A DNA stretch of 64,000 bases from Prosapia bicincta (GCA_036971475.1 JBAIZL010000005.1:242881823-242945822); one strand, 5' to 3'. Positions 36,917-49,815 are shown, numbered from the stretch's first letter. The notes: generated by a model from the letters alone, not told the origin. Numbers and translations are program-made.

Positions 36917-37440
36917 CAGTAGAGTCCCTAAAATTCGACCTTCAAAAACTCGACATTCCGTACAACCCGACACGTCTGAGGATAAATAAAAATTCAGTCT
37001 CTCTCCGAAATATGGCGAGTGGCGTGTGAAAGCGAAATATAAAAAAGGGAGAGAGGAAATACGACGACCTCTCTATTGTTAGGACAGGGCATTATTATAA
37101 GACTATTACTTGACCTTTGTTAATTGGTATTATTATTTTATTATTATATTGTTATTTTTTTGTTTATTATGTTTCATTGACAGTCATTAATGTTTGTAAT
37201 TATACCATTGTTTAAACAAGAAAAGATTTTGTAAATATTTATTTAATACTTCGTCTATTTTATAACAGCTTTAATACATGACATAAAAAAGTAGGTTTTG
37301 TGAATTATTGTAAATAATTTATCCTGTAAATATTACACATTTGAGCAAACACGTTTGTGTGTGTGTGTGTTTTTTTTTAACTTGAATTCCGCCAAACCCG
37401 ATATTCTTGAAACTTGACACCCTTAACGTAAACACTATGC
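36917..37440. mobile_element. pogo/Tigger-like element end
   Basis: After a TA at 36915-36916 the sequence CAGTAGAGTCCCTAAAATTC, GACCTTC, AAAACTCGACATTCCG has the form of a pogo/Tigger terminal repeat. A related block in the same orientation (AACTTGAATTCCGCC, AAACCCGATATTC) appears at 37379-37410. I did not find an inverted right terminus, so the right boundary is uncertain. Confidence 0.4.
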
Positions 37441-39159
37441 TGAGTTTTCTAGACTCAACCGTGCCTCGAATAAAGTTGCATAAGCTATTGAATTGGAAAC
37501 ATAACCGAACTTTAGAAATATAATCCTGTAAGAAATAATTCTTAACTCGTAACAGCGCCATGTTACACTACAATACTATATACGTGTGTATAAAAATGTA
37601 GCAACATCGTATCTGGTTAGGATCGATTTTGTCTAAGCTTTCTGAACGTAAAAGTGGGATATGTAAAGTGAAACACGGGGACGTAAATAAACATATATTG
37701 TTTAAATTGTCGTAGTCATCCGACTGCTATTGTGCATAGACGTAAATTACTTTATGTGATTTAAAATAATTTTCGAATTGAGTGTTGTTAGTACTGTTTT
37801 TTTTAAACTTTTTGTTAAACAAATTTATCCTAACCGAATACTTTAGGTATATTGTGACATAAGTGTGTAAATATGTATTAATATAAAAGAACCATTTCGT
37901 TTCAACTGTCAGCGTGATGCTACATCGAGGCTATGTATAACAGTTTGCAAATTTTAAGCATTACTAACGTATGCACAGATAGTATGCAACTAAAATTTGT
38001 GAAACATATAAAAATACGAAAAACTTAAAAATAACTAATTGAAAAGTATTTCCCAAAATAAAATTGTTAGAAAACGGAAACTCGTAAATCGTTTCTCCTG
38101 TCTAAATTTTTATTAAAAGATGTATGAAAATTATTAAAATATACTCTGTTTGAATAATGTATTTTTATATTCAAGATGATTGTGCTATAACTTATAAAAT
38201 TTATACAATATACTAAAAGAAAATACTATTTTCACATATGGGCGTATGATTACATTGCCCATTCTTCTAAATGTCTCCCGTTATAAATACATGCATCTAC
38301 TGTTATAAATTTAATTCACTGTTAAATAGAATAGAAAAGTAATTTACAAGAAGTAAACGTATCTCTTATAAGAAAAAGGCATGCAAGATAATCTTATTAT
38401 AAAATTATGCCTCTAGGATTGCTTTTTCGATGAGGAATTTTTAAACTCTCTATTGAGCTAAAACCTATAGATATATCTTATGCAAGGCTTATATTCACGT
38501 AAACCAGATTTGACTTATCAATTTGTTTTCTTAAGTTTTAAAACTCCTAAAATTTTTAAAAGTCTGATTTTACCTTTACACTATCAAAATTAACCGTGTA
38601 AAAGTTCCAAGACAACGATGTTAAAGCTCTAAACAAAGGAATAAGTTCAACCAAAGGTTTCCTTAAAACATTTTAGTAAATAGTAGTAGGGATTTTAGTA
38701 AACATAGCTTTATATACTGAGGTTATGCAATCTTGTAAAAAACATTTTGTATGTGGAGTTTCTGACGTAGTTCAGAGATATACTTGATCCGAAATGGGCA
38801 ATCCAAAAAATAAATGACTGGGGAAAATGGCCGAAAATAAACAATACAAACACATGTTTATATGTTCTAGCAGAAATTTAAAAGATAGTTCTGAACAATT
38901 TTAAGCAATATATATTTATAATATGCCAGCAACACGGCTTAGGGGAAACAAGATTGATGTGGCTCATTAGAGCCATACGGTAAATATTCAAGGGGGATGT
39001 ACTTTAATCATCCTTTATCCATTTAGATACTCATTTTTACGAGCTGGGTTGATCTGAGGGCTGACAAAACACATAGAAATTTGTTAGCGCTACCGGACGA
39101 TCGTATCCAGGTCTATATTTGTGTCAAATATTCTACACGCTCTATAGACCATTTCGCCA
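37441..39159. other. noncoding AT-rich DNA
   Basis: No feature recognised on either strand. Confidence 0.4.
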
Positions 39160-39490
39160 TGTTAAAGTAACCCATATCTATTTGGTTCCACGTTCTTCTA
39201 TGTCTTTCGATCCCAATCTCAACTCCTCTTGATTTCCATCTAATTTATTTTTGTATTTCTCGATTTATACCTTTTCTTCAAGCCGAGGTGTTCCTCTTTT
39301 TCTTCTAGCGTGAGGGGTCCTCATTAGGATTTGTTTAAGAACCCGATGTCCATGCATTCTTTGAACATGTTCTATCTAACTGTTCTAACTCCATCTAACT
39401 TGTACTATTTTCGTCTACTATTGTGTGCTTTACATTCATGATTTCTCTAATTCTTCTGTTGCCCTCTCTATCTTCATATTTACAATCAAT
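39160..39490 (-). pseudogene. LINE C-terminal fragment
   Basis: The minus strand reads KYEDREGNRRIREIMNVKHT, then with a frame change LFGHVQRMHGHRVLKQILM and RTPHARRKRGTPRLEEKV. This corresponds to the widespread LINE C-terminal sequence WFGHV.RM...R.PK..L...P.GRR.RGRP. Stops and a frameshift show decay. The reverse transcriptase itself is not present upstream, so it is a 5'-truncated copy. Its family differs from the RNase H-bearing LINE at 40.8 kb. Confidence 0.75.
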
Positions 39491-40214
39491 AATTTCACAA
39501 ATATTTGAACATCATTGAACTGAAAGTGAAGGATATGACTAGTTATTTGTGCTTTTTAATTTTAAGTTTGAATTTCTAATTTAAAATTTAGGTAATTTAT
39601 GCTGTTATCCGTTTACGGTGATAAACATGTTAAGTTATTCGCCTGGTAAAAAAAACTACGGGTCGCAGTCAATACTCCCAACATTAAACAATGTACTGGC
39701 AAACGCGAATGCTCAAAATATTAATAAATAGTGGTTTTTTCTAATGCTTATACAATTAGGCTACGTATATAGCGATATGAAACCCTTCTGAGGAACAATA
39801 CAACATCAAGTTTGAAAAATATCTGTTTAATAATGTAAATAAAAACGTGTGTAAGATACACACAAAACAATCAATTTGATATTGTACAAGACAAAAATAT
39901 ATTTTATCTCGTCAATCGTAGGTTAAAGTATATTGAGATCACCAGATAAAATTACCGTTGCCGAAATATGTTTGGTGATATTATTATTTGTTTGATCAAT
40001 GTTATTTTAGAAATTGTGTTATTTGATTTTTGTTTTAAAATCTTTGTTATTTTAGAAATTGTGTTATTTGATTTTTGTTTAAAAATCTAACCTTGTTTTT
40101 TGTGGTGATGATAAACAAATTTGGAATCTTGCCACGAATAAATGTACCTGATGAGGTATATTAAATATCTTTTTGTAAGAATTGAGTGCTAACGTGTTTG
40201 TGTATCGTGCAGTA
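39491..40214. other. noncoding DNA with a short direct repeat
   Basis: A TTATTTTAGAAATTGTGTTA and TTTGATTTTTGTTT block is repeated in tandem at 40000-40083 (about 40 bp). Otherwise nothing is recognisable. Confidence 0.5.
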
Positions 40215-40609
40215 CAGTAAAACCTCGTTATAACGGATCATATTAAACCTGACTTCACTTAGGCTGTGTTTCAAAGCAAAATTACACAGTCCGCCAGCCA
40301 CGAAAACAGAGATCTCACAGCATACCCCGGCACTACGCCGGCACCTCTGCTGAATTTAATCAAACTTTTAACACTGTCACGAATTTTACCTAACAATAGA
40401 CACAGTTAATGTCTTAGCTGATTTTTAATCAATGTAAATAAAACTTTGCACATTTAAAGAATAAAATTTATTTTTTTATTAAGAGTTTATAGTTTTTCTA
40501 CGTTTTATTTACATTTTAACAACTTTAAGACAACATTTTGCTTCATAACGGAGTTTTTTTTAACAGAGAACCCTCAGCCCTAATTATTCCGATATAATGA
40601 GGTCTACTG
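40215..40609. mobile_element. pogo/Tigger-type MITE with TA target duplication
   Basis: A 395-bp element begins CAGTAAAACCTCGTTATAAC and ends, read inward from the right, CAGTAGACCTCATTATATCG. TA dinucleotides flank it on both sides (40213-40214 and 40610-40611). There is no transposase, so it would have been moved by a pogo-family enzyme. The ends match the consensus style of pogo/Tigger elements (CAGTA..ACCTCGTTATAACG). Confidence 0.82.
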
Positions 40610-40769
40610 TATATTGGTATAAACTAAGCTCAAACCCAAATTAATAATATTCGCGTTTAAAAGAAATACTTCTTTTATTGCTGTAACTAATTCTCTGTTA
40701 AAGAACACTACATCAACTTTTACTCAGTTTTACAATGTTTCTCCTTATTTTGGTAAATTTTGCAAATAG

Positions 40770-41645
40770 TAAGTAGTACTTTACTTTACTTTACTTTATC
40801 CAATGCCCACCCTTGGCTGTTGAACCATTCGGCGTCGAGCCTCCCAGTAACGACCGGTTCTGGACAGCTGGTCGTCCAGTTCAGGACAGGTTGAAATGTG
40901 GTCCCCATTCATGACACCATTGAGACAGAGCGGACACGTATCGGACTCCGCTAGGCCAAAACGGTAGAGGTGGGCCTGGAGATAGTCGTGTCCTGTCAGA
41001 AGTCGAAAGTCGGCCACGGCAGTTGCTCTATCGCTTGTGGGCACCAAAGGACCGCGACTGCTAAGTGATGCCCACTGTTTCCCCCTGCTGGCTTCCTCAT
41101 TATCTTTTTTAATGGAGCGTTTAAGGATTGCATCAATAAGGTGGTTGGCAGAGGTGAGGCTGGTTTCTGCATATGGTTGTTGCATCTGCGTTCCATTTTT
41201 TGCAAGGTCGTCTGCTCTTTCGTTACCTGTGATGCCAACGTGACTTGGGATCCACTGAAGGCTAATTGACCATTCATTTTGCAAAAGATGTGGGATTGCT
41301 TCTCGGCAGTGGAATATGTTCGAACAGTCTGTTGAAGAGTTGTCGGCTATTGCAATTATGGCGGCTTGGGAGTCTATAAAGAAAACAGCTCGTTGGTGGT
41401 TCGTTGCTGGGTGATGCGCAGCAAGAGCCTCTGCGGCCAGTCGAACTGCCGTTACTTCCCCATCAAAATTACTTGTGTTTGCCCCAACGCCCTGGCTGAT
41501 TTCAAATAGCTTGGAGAAAGCTCCAGCCCCAGCTCCAGTAGGATTGAGTTTAGATCTATCAGTGTAGATGTGTAGATAGTAAGTAGTTGTGCCATACAAT
41601 GTGAGAACTTCTATTTGTGGATTTTTAACGCAGATAAAACAAGAA
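40770..41645 (-). pseudogene. LINE RNase H domain and 3' end, 5'-truncated, frame intact
   Basis: A 267-codon minus-strand frame without stops encodes a ribonuclease H domain: HIYTDRSK (first Asp), GEVTAVRLAAEAL (Glu), VFFIDSQAAI (Asp) and GNERADDLAK (last Asp), so all four catalytic acids are present. SLQWIPSHVG precedes the last. It continues with RLLTGHDYLQAHLYRF and TCPLCLNG..DH..TC, a CCHC knuckle, and ends in RYWEARRRMVQQ. RNase H removes RNA from the cDNA hybrid. After the stop the strand has a TAAAG-type simple tail (40775-40795). No RT lies upstream, so this is a 5'-truncated but young insertion of an I/R1/LOA-type LINE. It is visibly more GC-rich than the flanks. I do not assign a start codon because the frame opens upstream of any ATG. 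Confidence 0.88.
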
Positions 41646-43864
41646 TTATATGTACAAGAATTTAATAATGGAGCATTAACGTGAGAGTCTTATCCCCCAA
41701 CTCTTGTTTCTAAATTTTCATTAAATTTAAAATTTAAACAATTGAAAACTTTTAAACTATCAAATAAAGGAGGAGTCTGTTCTCTCTTGACTAAGTATGA
41801 GAAAAGGCAAATTATCTGGCAAAGTGAACTAATAGTCCTTTAAATGTCGGACCCTTTAACATGGGCGTTTTCTTGTGTTTACAATATGTTGCTTCATGCA
41901 GTCGCCATATTTACGAGCGCTGTCTTAGTAGAAACATGAAACATACTCGTACTTCAAGCACTACGCAACGCATGATCAACGATTAGACAATCGATCCGTA
42001 CAAGTGGTTGAGCGTTGAGGTCACCGACTTCACATCTGGAGTGCGGACAAGGCCTTCACAAAAGTAGGTCAAACACCTGGCTTCGGAATTCCGACTTGAG
42101 AATCTTTTGCAAACCACTTAGCACGTTCGGTTACGCTATACACGGTAGCGGGGCGGCTGTGATAAGGGGCAAGGGCCCAACATATGGCTCACCAATCCTG
42201 CGTTGGCTCACCAAACGCCAGGAGTATCTGACGATTTACTGTCACTTTTGACTTGAGACAGAAACACTTTTAATAACAATTCCAGGTAAATAATGAGGCC
42301 ATCGGACAAGACAAATTGTTTACTATGTACACTCTGATTTTTTTACTATCAATATCTCCTTGTTCGAAAGACCTCTGATGCCCGTAATTGTCACCAATTC
42401 GTTTCCAAAAAATAAGTATCGCCAGATGTGAAAGTTTTAAAATTGTAGTAGTTCTAGAAGTTATATGTTTGTTGGCAACCTCTGTGGATAAAAAATAGAT
42501 TGCGCGAGCACAAGGAGGGTCATATACCGAAACGGTGTAAAAAATGTACTGTTTAATGTTTTAGATCCGAATGTTGAGTTTACTGTCCTTGTTTTTGTTT
42601 ATCTTGAACAGTTAATTAATTTACCGCTACTACAATTAATTTACAAATATTACAATGGTTTAATTTAAATAATTTTTAAAGTTTTTTAAAAATTGTGTAG
42701 TTAGGGCCTACATAATTACCCAATCACAATTTTTGTCCACTAATTAATAACCAGTGATTGGGAATAAGATATAATTACTTAAAACTTTACTCTTAGACTG
42801 TTGAATGCTCTGTAAGACGTACCTAAAATTATGATTAATTAAATTAATTTAAGTTCTCAATTTTTTGTCTCAATTTCATCAAATTGCATATCATAAAGTT
42901 GTAGTTCAAAATGTTGTATGATTTTTTCAATATACTATACTTCTTTCGTTTTTGAAGCGCCAAGTTTAAAATTATGAGCTTCGCTTACGTAACAAACATT
43001 TACAAAAATTTTGCTTCAAGTATTGTGCAGATAGTCACAGATATTTTAACAATATCACAGGTATTTTAATTACAACAGTTTGCACCCATCTGTTTTAATA
43101 AAAAAAGTGCCAAGTTTTATTTTGTAGTATTACAGTACTCCACAAAAGATTATTTTAAAAGAGACTTACATTAAAAAGAAAAGTACTTCGTTTATCTGAA
43201 ACATTTACAACCAGGAGATTACGTGGTTTATGTGAAATTTATAAACGTTTTATCAAATTACTTAGAACATTTAAGTAAATGTATAATTTCGTTTTATTTG
43301 GCAAGTATTTAAAATTTCTATTTTATGATAGAAACCTCATTTGTTTAAACACCATTACATCATGAAATGAAACTGAACCACATGAAATACATAATCTTCC
43401 AACACACTATTAACATTTCAACTAAGTTTAAAAATTGCAACATAATGTAGAAACGAAAATTTAAAAATTATTATTAATTTACGTAATAATCAGGAGCAAA
43501 TTATATTTTGAATGACACAAAGGTGTAGACCACAAATTATCTTCTTATTGTTACTGACATAACTTAGGTTAATTTCATGAAGGAAAGAAGAGCTTACTCA
43601 GAAATTAATCGTTCTAACAAACCTTACATCCCATGGGACAACTTTATATATTCCAAGGTATGGCTTTATTTAAAATACAGAACGTCTTCACTATCTTGTC
43701 AGATATTCTTTGTGGCCACCTCATTTAAGAAACATCAGAGTTAAAACATAAGAAATGTGAAATACAATCAAGCTAGTAGTTTTCAATTTATATTGTCGTT
43801 TCACACATATCGCGTGTTCTCTTTCAATATTCTTCCATCACGTCTCTTTTTGTCGTCTATTAGT
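41646..43864. other. noncoding DNA with one GC-richer island
   Basis: 42000-42250 is noticeably less AT-rich (GAGTGCGGACAAGGCC, GGCAAGGGCCCAACATATGG) and open on the plus strand for 78 codons, but shows no domain I recognise. It may be part of a transposon. The rest is AT-rich without features. Confidence 0.4.
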
Positions 43865-44690
43865 TAATCAAAAGGTTTATTTTTTCACCACTAATCTTAT
43901 TACTACGAGAAGCTAGTGGAATTTCTGACTCCAACATGATGGTATAATTTAAAGGTTTGCCTTTTTCACCACTCGTCTTAATACTACTGGAAACTAGTGG
44001 AATATTCTGACTCCAACATGAGGGTATAATTAAAAGATTTATTTTTTTCACCACTCGTCTTAATACTACCGGAAACTAGTGGAATATTCTGACTCCAACA
44101 TGATGATATAAGTGAAAGGTTTATCTTTTTCACCACTCGTCTTAATACTACCGGAAACTAGTGGAATATTCTGACTCCAACATGATGATATAAGTGAAAG
44201 GTTTATCTTTTTCACCACTCGTCTTAACACTACCGGAAAGTAATGGAATATTCTGACTCCGCCAACATGATGGTATAAGTAAAAGATTTATTTTTTTCAC
44301 CACTCGTCTTAACACTACCGGAAAGTAGTGGAATATTCTGACTCCAACATGATGATATAAGTGAAAAGTTTATCTTTTTCACCACTCGTCTTAACACTAC
44401 CGGAAAGTAGTGGAATATTCTGACTCCAACATGATGATATAAGTGAAAAGATTTATTTTTTTCACCACTCGTCTTAACACTACCGGAAACTAGTGGAATA
44501 TTCTGACTCCAACATGATGATATAAGTGAAAGGTTTATCTTTTTCACCACTCGTCTTAATACTACCGGAAACTAGTGGAATATTCTGACTCCAACATGAT
44601 GATATAAGTGAAAGATTTATTTTTTTCACCACTCGTCTTAACACTGCCGGAAAGTAGTGGAATATTCTGACTCCGCCAACATGAGGGTAT
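43865..44690. repeat. tandem array of 82-85 bp, about ten copies
   Basis: CTGACTCC recurs at 43925, 44008, 44089, 44171, 44253, 44338, 44420, then about every 82 bases to 44668. Each unit has CACCACTCGTCTTAA, ACTACCGGAAA(C/G)TAGTGGA and ATGATGATATAAGTGAAA or close variants. Some units carry a three-base GCC insertion after CTCC. Frames through it on the minus strand are periodic artefacts. Confidence 0.95.
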
Positions 44691-46793
44691 AATTAAAAGA
44701 ATACCAGAAGAAACTATAGAGTGCAAGGCGTACTCGTCTGCTCAAGACACCTTTATTCACAGCAAATGCCAGATCCTGCGTGGATCGACCTTCATGGAAC
44801 TGACATGCTTTGAACCTACATCTGCAACAAACCAATCGAGAAGAGCGTCTTGTGACAATTTTGCAAGGCTGAGGAAGGCTCTGAAGCTCACTCAATGACA
44901 AGCGTTCGCTTACTTGATATAATTTTTTACAAGTTATTAGTGTTTCATGATCCAATCTATTCTGGCTTGAATTCATTACTTTTTCTCACTTTTACGGTCT
45001 TCAGGCCACATTTGGCCAGTAGATACGTTACCTTCCCTGAAACATAAATAGACACGTGGACCTGCCGCATTATGTTATATCGTTTATTTTCCCTTCATAC
45101 TTATTAGTTCGTTGCAATTTGTAAAATTAATCCATCTGAGAAAAAAAGACGCTGTTAATATGATTGTAAACGCGATATCACTAGTGAGGTTGAGTTGTGA
45201 GATCATTTTTTGTGTTCTGTTGTAATGGCACTCTAAGTAGAGAAATAGGTGCGTAGAAAAAGTAGGAAAAACACAATGGCCAAATTAACAATGGCTAGTA
45301 ATAAAAGATAAAAAATTTAGAAAATTGTTATGAACGGAGATGTTTAGAAACATAAATTACATAACTAAATTGGTGATGAAAATCAACTGTCTGTTAGTCA
45401 CGCCTATGATCTCTAAAAAAAACCAACACTTGGGTAAATTGGCAATGTTGCTACTTCAATTAAGCAACGCCCGTGCTCAATTTTCTTTCAAAATGTTATT
45501 TTTACCTCTCCCTCGGTAACATTTTATACCTTATCAAAGTCGTTCGAGTTTTTTACCTTTCAGAGGTTACATTTGGACGCCATCACCACTGTAAGAGGCT
45601 CATCACGCTTCTTTGACCACAAAGTAACCAGTTCTGCTTCAATTAAGCACCCTCCATTAATGTTACTTGACTTTTTTTTCGAAACGGGATTCTTTCTTTG
45701 CACCTAGTAATATTTTGTATTTTATCGACGTCGTTCAAGTTTATAAACGTCCAGAGAGTAGATCTAAATCCGCAGAAATTTTCAAATCGCTTCTTATTTG
45801 AACTCGAAACTTTCTCTGCACTAGTTACCCAGTTAGACAGTAAAAATTTACTTCAACTGTTTTGTGTCAACAAAATATAAAACGGCGTGTGTAGCGGACT
45901 TGTAAGCGAGTCTAACAGGCAGCTCACCTAGTGTCCTATTTGCCCAAACACAGCGTTCCAATGGTTTGCTTAATGAAAGCACTTGTAAAGTATTGTCTAT
46001 GTTAAAACTACTTCAACGTCGCGTGTCGTTACGTTAATTGGTTTTTATTGTGTTAAAAGCCTTCACAACAGCATTTCTATTTTACAACGTGACGTCATAT
46101 TGACTTCAATTTGCTTACATGGGATTCTAGGAGTGTCCATTTAAAATGAAAAAAGTGCATAAGCAATATTTTTCTCGTTGTACTAGTATAGGGCATTACA
46201 GGCAGTTTATCTGAATTCAGCTGCGTGTGTACGCGTTGTTGTTAAACAAATAACTGACACTCTTATGGCGATATGATAACAGTATCATTAGATTCTGTAT
46301 AACGCCTTGGATTGGAGATTAGGAATGAATTATTTATCACATTCTCACGATCGTATACTCAGAGCTACTCTCTATAGGACCTCGAAGGTTGGACTGATGA
46401 TATACTTGTTCTATATACAAGGATTTATGAAGGTTCGCGTGTATAGGGCTGCTTACCTGAACACGTGCTCTGCCGGAGTCATAACATGTTGTCTATCCAG
46501 CTCTCATTCTCAAAGGTTTGCAAATGAGATACGTAGTGTTCGATACGTCGAGTGTGCAGCTTTGTATTTTGTTGTACGTTGCTGTCTATTGGTTGTGTTT
46601 GACTAGTGTAACCATTTTAGTAGGTGGGGTTAGGTTATCAGGATAGAAGAAAGTGGGCTACAATGCAGTAGCCTGCAGAAAATTTGGATTATCTTTTAAA
46701 TAATCCAAATACATACTCGCACGCACACAAACAAACACTGAAAACAAATTATAGTTAGATAAATAATAGTAAATGAGGAAAATCAAGGTTTCA
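44691..46793. other. noncoding DNA with a diverged direct duplication
   Basis: 45440-45560 and 45620-45750 share CTTCAATTAAGCA, a TAA(C/T)ATTTT and TTATC(A/G) series and GTCGTTC(G/A)AGTTT, spaced about 190 bases apart, so they are an old tandem duplication. 44700-44990 is GC-richer and open on the minus strand but has no recognised motif. 46300-46610 has a 99-codon plus frame of unknown meaning. Confidence 0.45.
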
Positions 46794-46928
<135 letters not shown>

Positions 46929-46976
46929 AAACCACACGCTTGCTAATAAACACGCGCGGGTACACAATTAGAGAGA

Positions 46977-47365
46977 GATAATTTTACAATGAAAATATTG
47001 GAAAGAACCCCAATACCACAAAAAATAATCAAAAATAACAAATAAAACAAGTTACTTTAGATTCAACCCTTATGTACATATCGATGACCATGTCATCATC
47101 ATCAGAGGGTATTATTACAAAATTACAATCTAGCAAACAAAAAGTTACAAACTAGATTGACACCAATCGTTCCTACGGTCGCTATATATAGTTTGTAAAT
47201 TTTTGTTTGCTAGATTGTAATTTTGTAATAATACCCTCTGATGATGATGACATGGTCATCAGTATGTACATAAGGGTTGAATCTTAAGTAACTTGTTTTA
47301 TTTGTTATTTTTGATTATTTTTTGTGGTATTGGGATTCTTTCCAATATTTTCATTGTAATATATT
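46977..47365. mobile_element. foldback with hammerhead-like motif in both arms
   Basis: Two arms of about 180 bp (46977-47160 and 47185-47365) are near-identical inverted copies around a 25-base centre. Read outward, each arm has CAATCTAG, TACCCT, CTGATGA, T, a GATGAC stem closed by GTCATC over a three-base loop, GATA or AGTA in place of GAAA, TGTACA, TA and AGGGTTGA. ACCCT and AGGGT can form the outer stem. Outside this are Asn/Lys-type AT-rich 3' sequences. The arrangement is that of PLE ends, with no coding left. Confidence 0.75.
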
Positions 47366-47417
47366 GTACCACTGTGCTCTTGATATTGTGTAGAGATAAT
47401 TTTGTTGTTTTTTCTTT

Positions 47418-47419
<2 letters not shown>

Positions 47420-47457
<38 letters not shown>
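47420..47457. repeat. (TA)n microsatellite
   Basis: Uninterrupted TA dinucleotides. Confidence 0.93.
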
Positions 47458-47463
<6 letters not shown>

Positions 47464-47559
47464 CCTATAATGAGTTTTTTCACATTATTAAATTCTCCCT
47501 TTACGTTCTCGACACTTTTTCGAAAGACTTGACTTTGCTACATATTTTGGACTAAGTAG

Positions 47560-48539
47560 GCTTACAATAGGTAAATTCGCTTATTTACCCCGGTTCCCCT
47601 TGGTTTACCCCTTGGTCCCCGGTTTAGTAGGACCAAGCATAAACTAAGTTACACCTCTTCTCTCTATTCTATTCTACGAGTATTGGTTTAGCTTTGGGAT
47701 ACGCATATAGTCCTACGTTTATAGCGTGTGCATTTCTATTATACCTACCTCATCCAATGGTGACTCGACATTAGTAAAGCGAACCGCACCAAATTGACTC
47801 CACACTGTTATAATACAGTTATCAGTAGCTATTTATGGAGTCTTTTCTTCAATAGACAAATGCTTTCTCCAATTTTATGAACATTCAAAATATTTTGACT
47901 ATTTTCTACGATATTTTTCACTTGTAGCATAGAGGGTTTACAAAATACCGTTATCCAACAGAGTTGTTGAAGTGAAACGGTCTTATTTTTTCAGATTTAT
48001 AACACGTTTAAACAACGAACACTTTATAAAGATATTTCAGAGAACATGTTTACAAAACTCTTAAAAGTAATGATCCCAACCAAAAGTAAAAAAGAGAGGA
48101 TGCCAACATAAACTCACTCATTCCTTTTAGCAAGAAAGCTTTTTGTTTGCCCTTGGATTACTCTTGAATAAAATCAAACAGGAAAAACGATGTAGCTTTT
48201 TGTAAGCAACGTAAAATAAATAATTTCTTTTCTTTTTCTTGCAAGCAATGTTTTTTTTTCTTTTCATTAACGATCAAATCTTTTCCATTAGGATAGTTTA
48301 AGACAATTTAATTTTTAAATATAATTTAAGAGAGTAGGCTAATAAACAATTGATTTAAAATATATAAATTATATATCGTTTCCAAAAGGTAAGAGGGATG
48401 TTTTATAATGTAGATTCGTTTACACTTCATATACATTTTTAGCAAAAAATATTTAAATTGTTTATGTTTAAGGTTTTTTATATTTAGGTTTAATGTTTTT
48501 TATCTAGGAGAGACATTTATTTTGTGAATTACGTGTCTC
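47560..48539. other. noncoding DNA, no feature seen
   Basis: AT-rich. A short repeated GGTTCCCCTTGGTTTACC and CTTGGTCCCCGGTTTAG at 47590-47625 is the only low-complexity motif. Confidence 0.4.
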
Positions 48540-49815
48540 TTTTCGTAATTTCAATGTATAGTGCGGACCAGGTAACCGTGGACTTGTCCTTGTGTGTACT
48601 ACCACTTCTAAAAACATGTTATATATTGAGAATGTTCGATATGTCAATAGTTTCTGCATTCGTTATGTTTACACATATTTCAAGAATGTTTGTTTTTTCA
48701 TACCGAAGCTAATTTATGTAATATCGATCGTCTCATGCAAGTCAGTGTTTTAACAGTCCTTTTCATGTTGTAGGCAAGTATTCATACTGACCCTCTACCC
48801 TCGTCTTGCCTACTGTGATCTCTCAAGGCCGAGTGCACGGCTACGTGGTTTGCACTATAGATTCGTTTTGTATGTATTTGGTGCTAACTGCCATGCGCAG
48901 AAACCGAAACTAGTCGTGTCATGAGTATAATATAGCCGTACATATTTTTGTATATGTATTGTATAAATATTTTTGTACATACAGCCGTACCAGCTTCTTA
49001 AATGTATGTTTTGAACAATGGATTAGTTCTATCATTTAATTGTTTGTAGTATGTTGTAGTTTATGTTAACTAAATAGAGTTATTGATGTATTGTCGGTAA
49101 GGCTAGCTAAAGGGTGGTTCCGAGGTAGCCGATTGGAGGTTTAATAGTAGTTTCAGGAAATGTCTTGCTTGTTGCGAGCGTATGGTATTTATTATAAAGT
49201 TCGTTTGTTTAGGACTATTAATCTGTTAAACCTATTGGGTTATAGTTTAATTGGTGTAGCTATACTCACGGATGTTGATTACTTTGCCGTTGAGAAACGT
49301 GTATGAGAAAATAAATGATTGATTGTAAGTTGGTGGTCATTATTATTTTATTATCGATTTTTTTCACAGACTAAGCTCTAAAAATTACGCATGAAAGTTC
49401 ACTTCACAACACACACGAAACCTTATAGGCTATCAATATTTTATTTTATTATACAACATTATGTTATAATACATATACAGCTACAAAGTATCTGATTATG
49501 ATATCTTTGTAAATGTTGACAAGTAGTGCGGACGAAATAACAGTGCATTAGCCCTTGCTAGTACTACCACTTCTGAAAACATGTTACATATTGAGAATGT
49601 TCGTTACATCAACAGCTTCTGCATGTCTACACATATTTCAAGATTGTTTGTTATTTCATACCGAAGCTAATTTGTCTAATATCGACCGTATCATGCAAGT
49701 CAATACAATGTTTTGATAGCCCTTATCATGCCTGTAGGAAAGTATTTAAACTGACCCTCTACTTCCTGCCTAGCCTACTGCGATCTCTCAAAGCCAAGTG
49801 CACGGTTACGAGGTT
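48540..49815 (+). repeat. pair of direct repeats of about 300 bp
   Basis: Segments 48555-48850 and 49525-49815 share in order AGTGCGGAC, TACTACCACTTCT, TATTGAGAATGTTCG, ACACATATTTCAAGA, TTTCATACCGAAGCTAATTT, TATCATGCAAGTCA or a close form, ACTGACCCTCTAC and GATCTCTCAA. They are diverged but collinear, so either two insertions of one short element or an old segmental duplication. No coding or end structure is evident. Confidence 0.75.

Noticed and set aside
41037..41243. Plus-strand frame within the LINE RNase H region, and a second minus-strand frame at 40996-41277
   Set aside because: Both are shadows of the real RNase H frame.
42000..42250. hAT-like end suggested by GGGGCGGCTGTGATAAGGGG
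   Set aside because: No partner end and no 8-bp duplication. The G-rich word alone is not enough.
44230..44550. 106-codon minus-strand frame made of repeated KKINLSLISSCWSQN-like units
   Set aside because: The unit of the 82-85 bp tandem array changes frame with each indel. Periodic openness is a by-product of the repeat.
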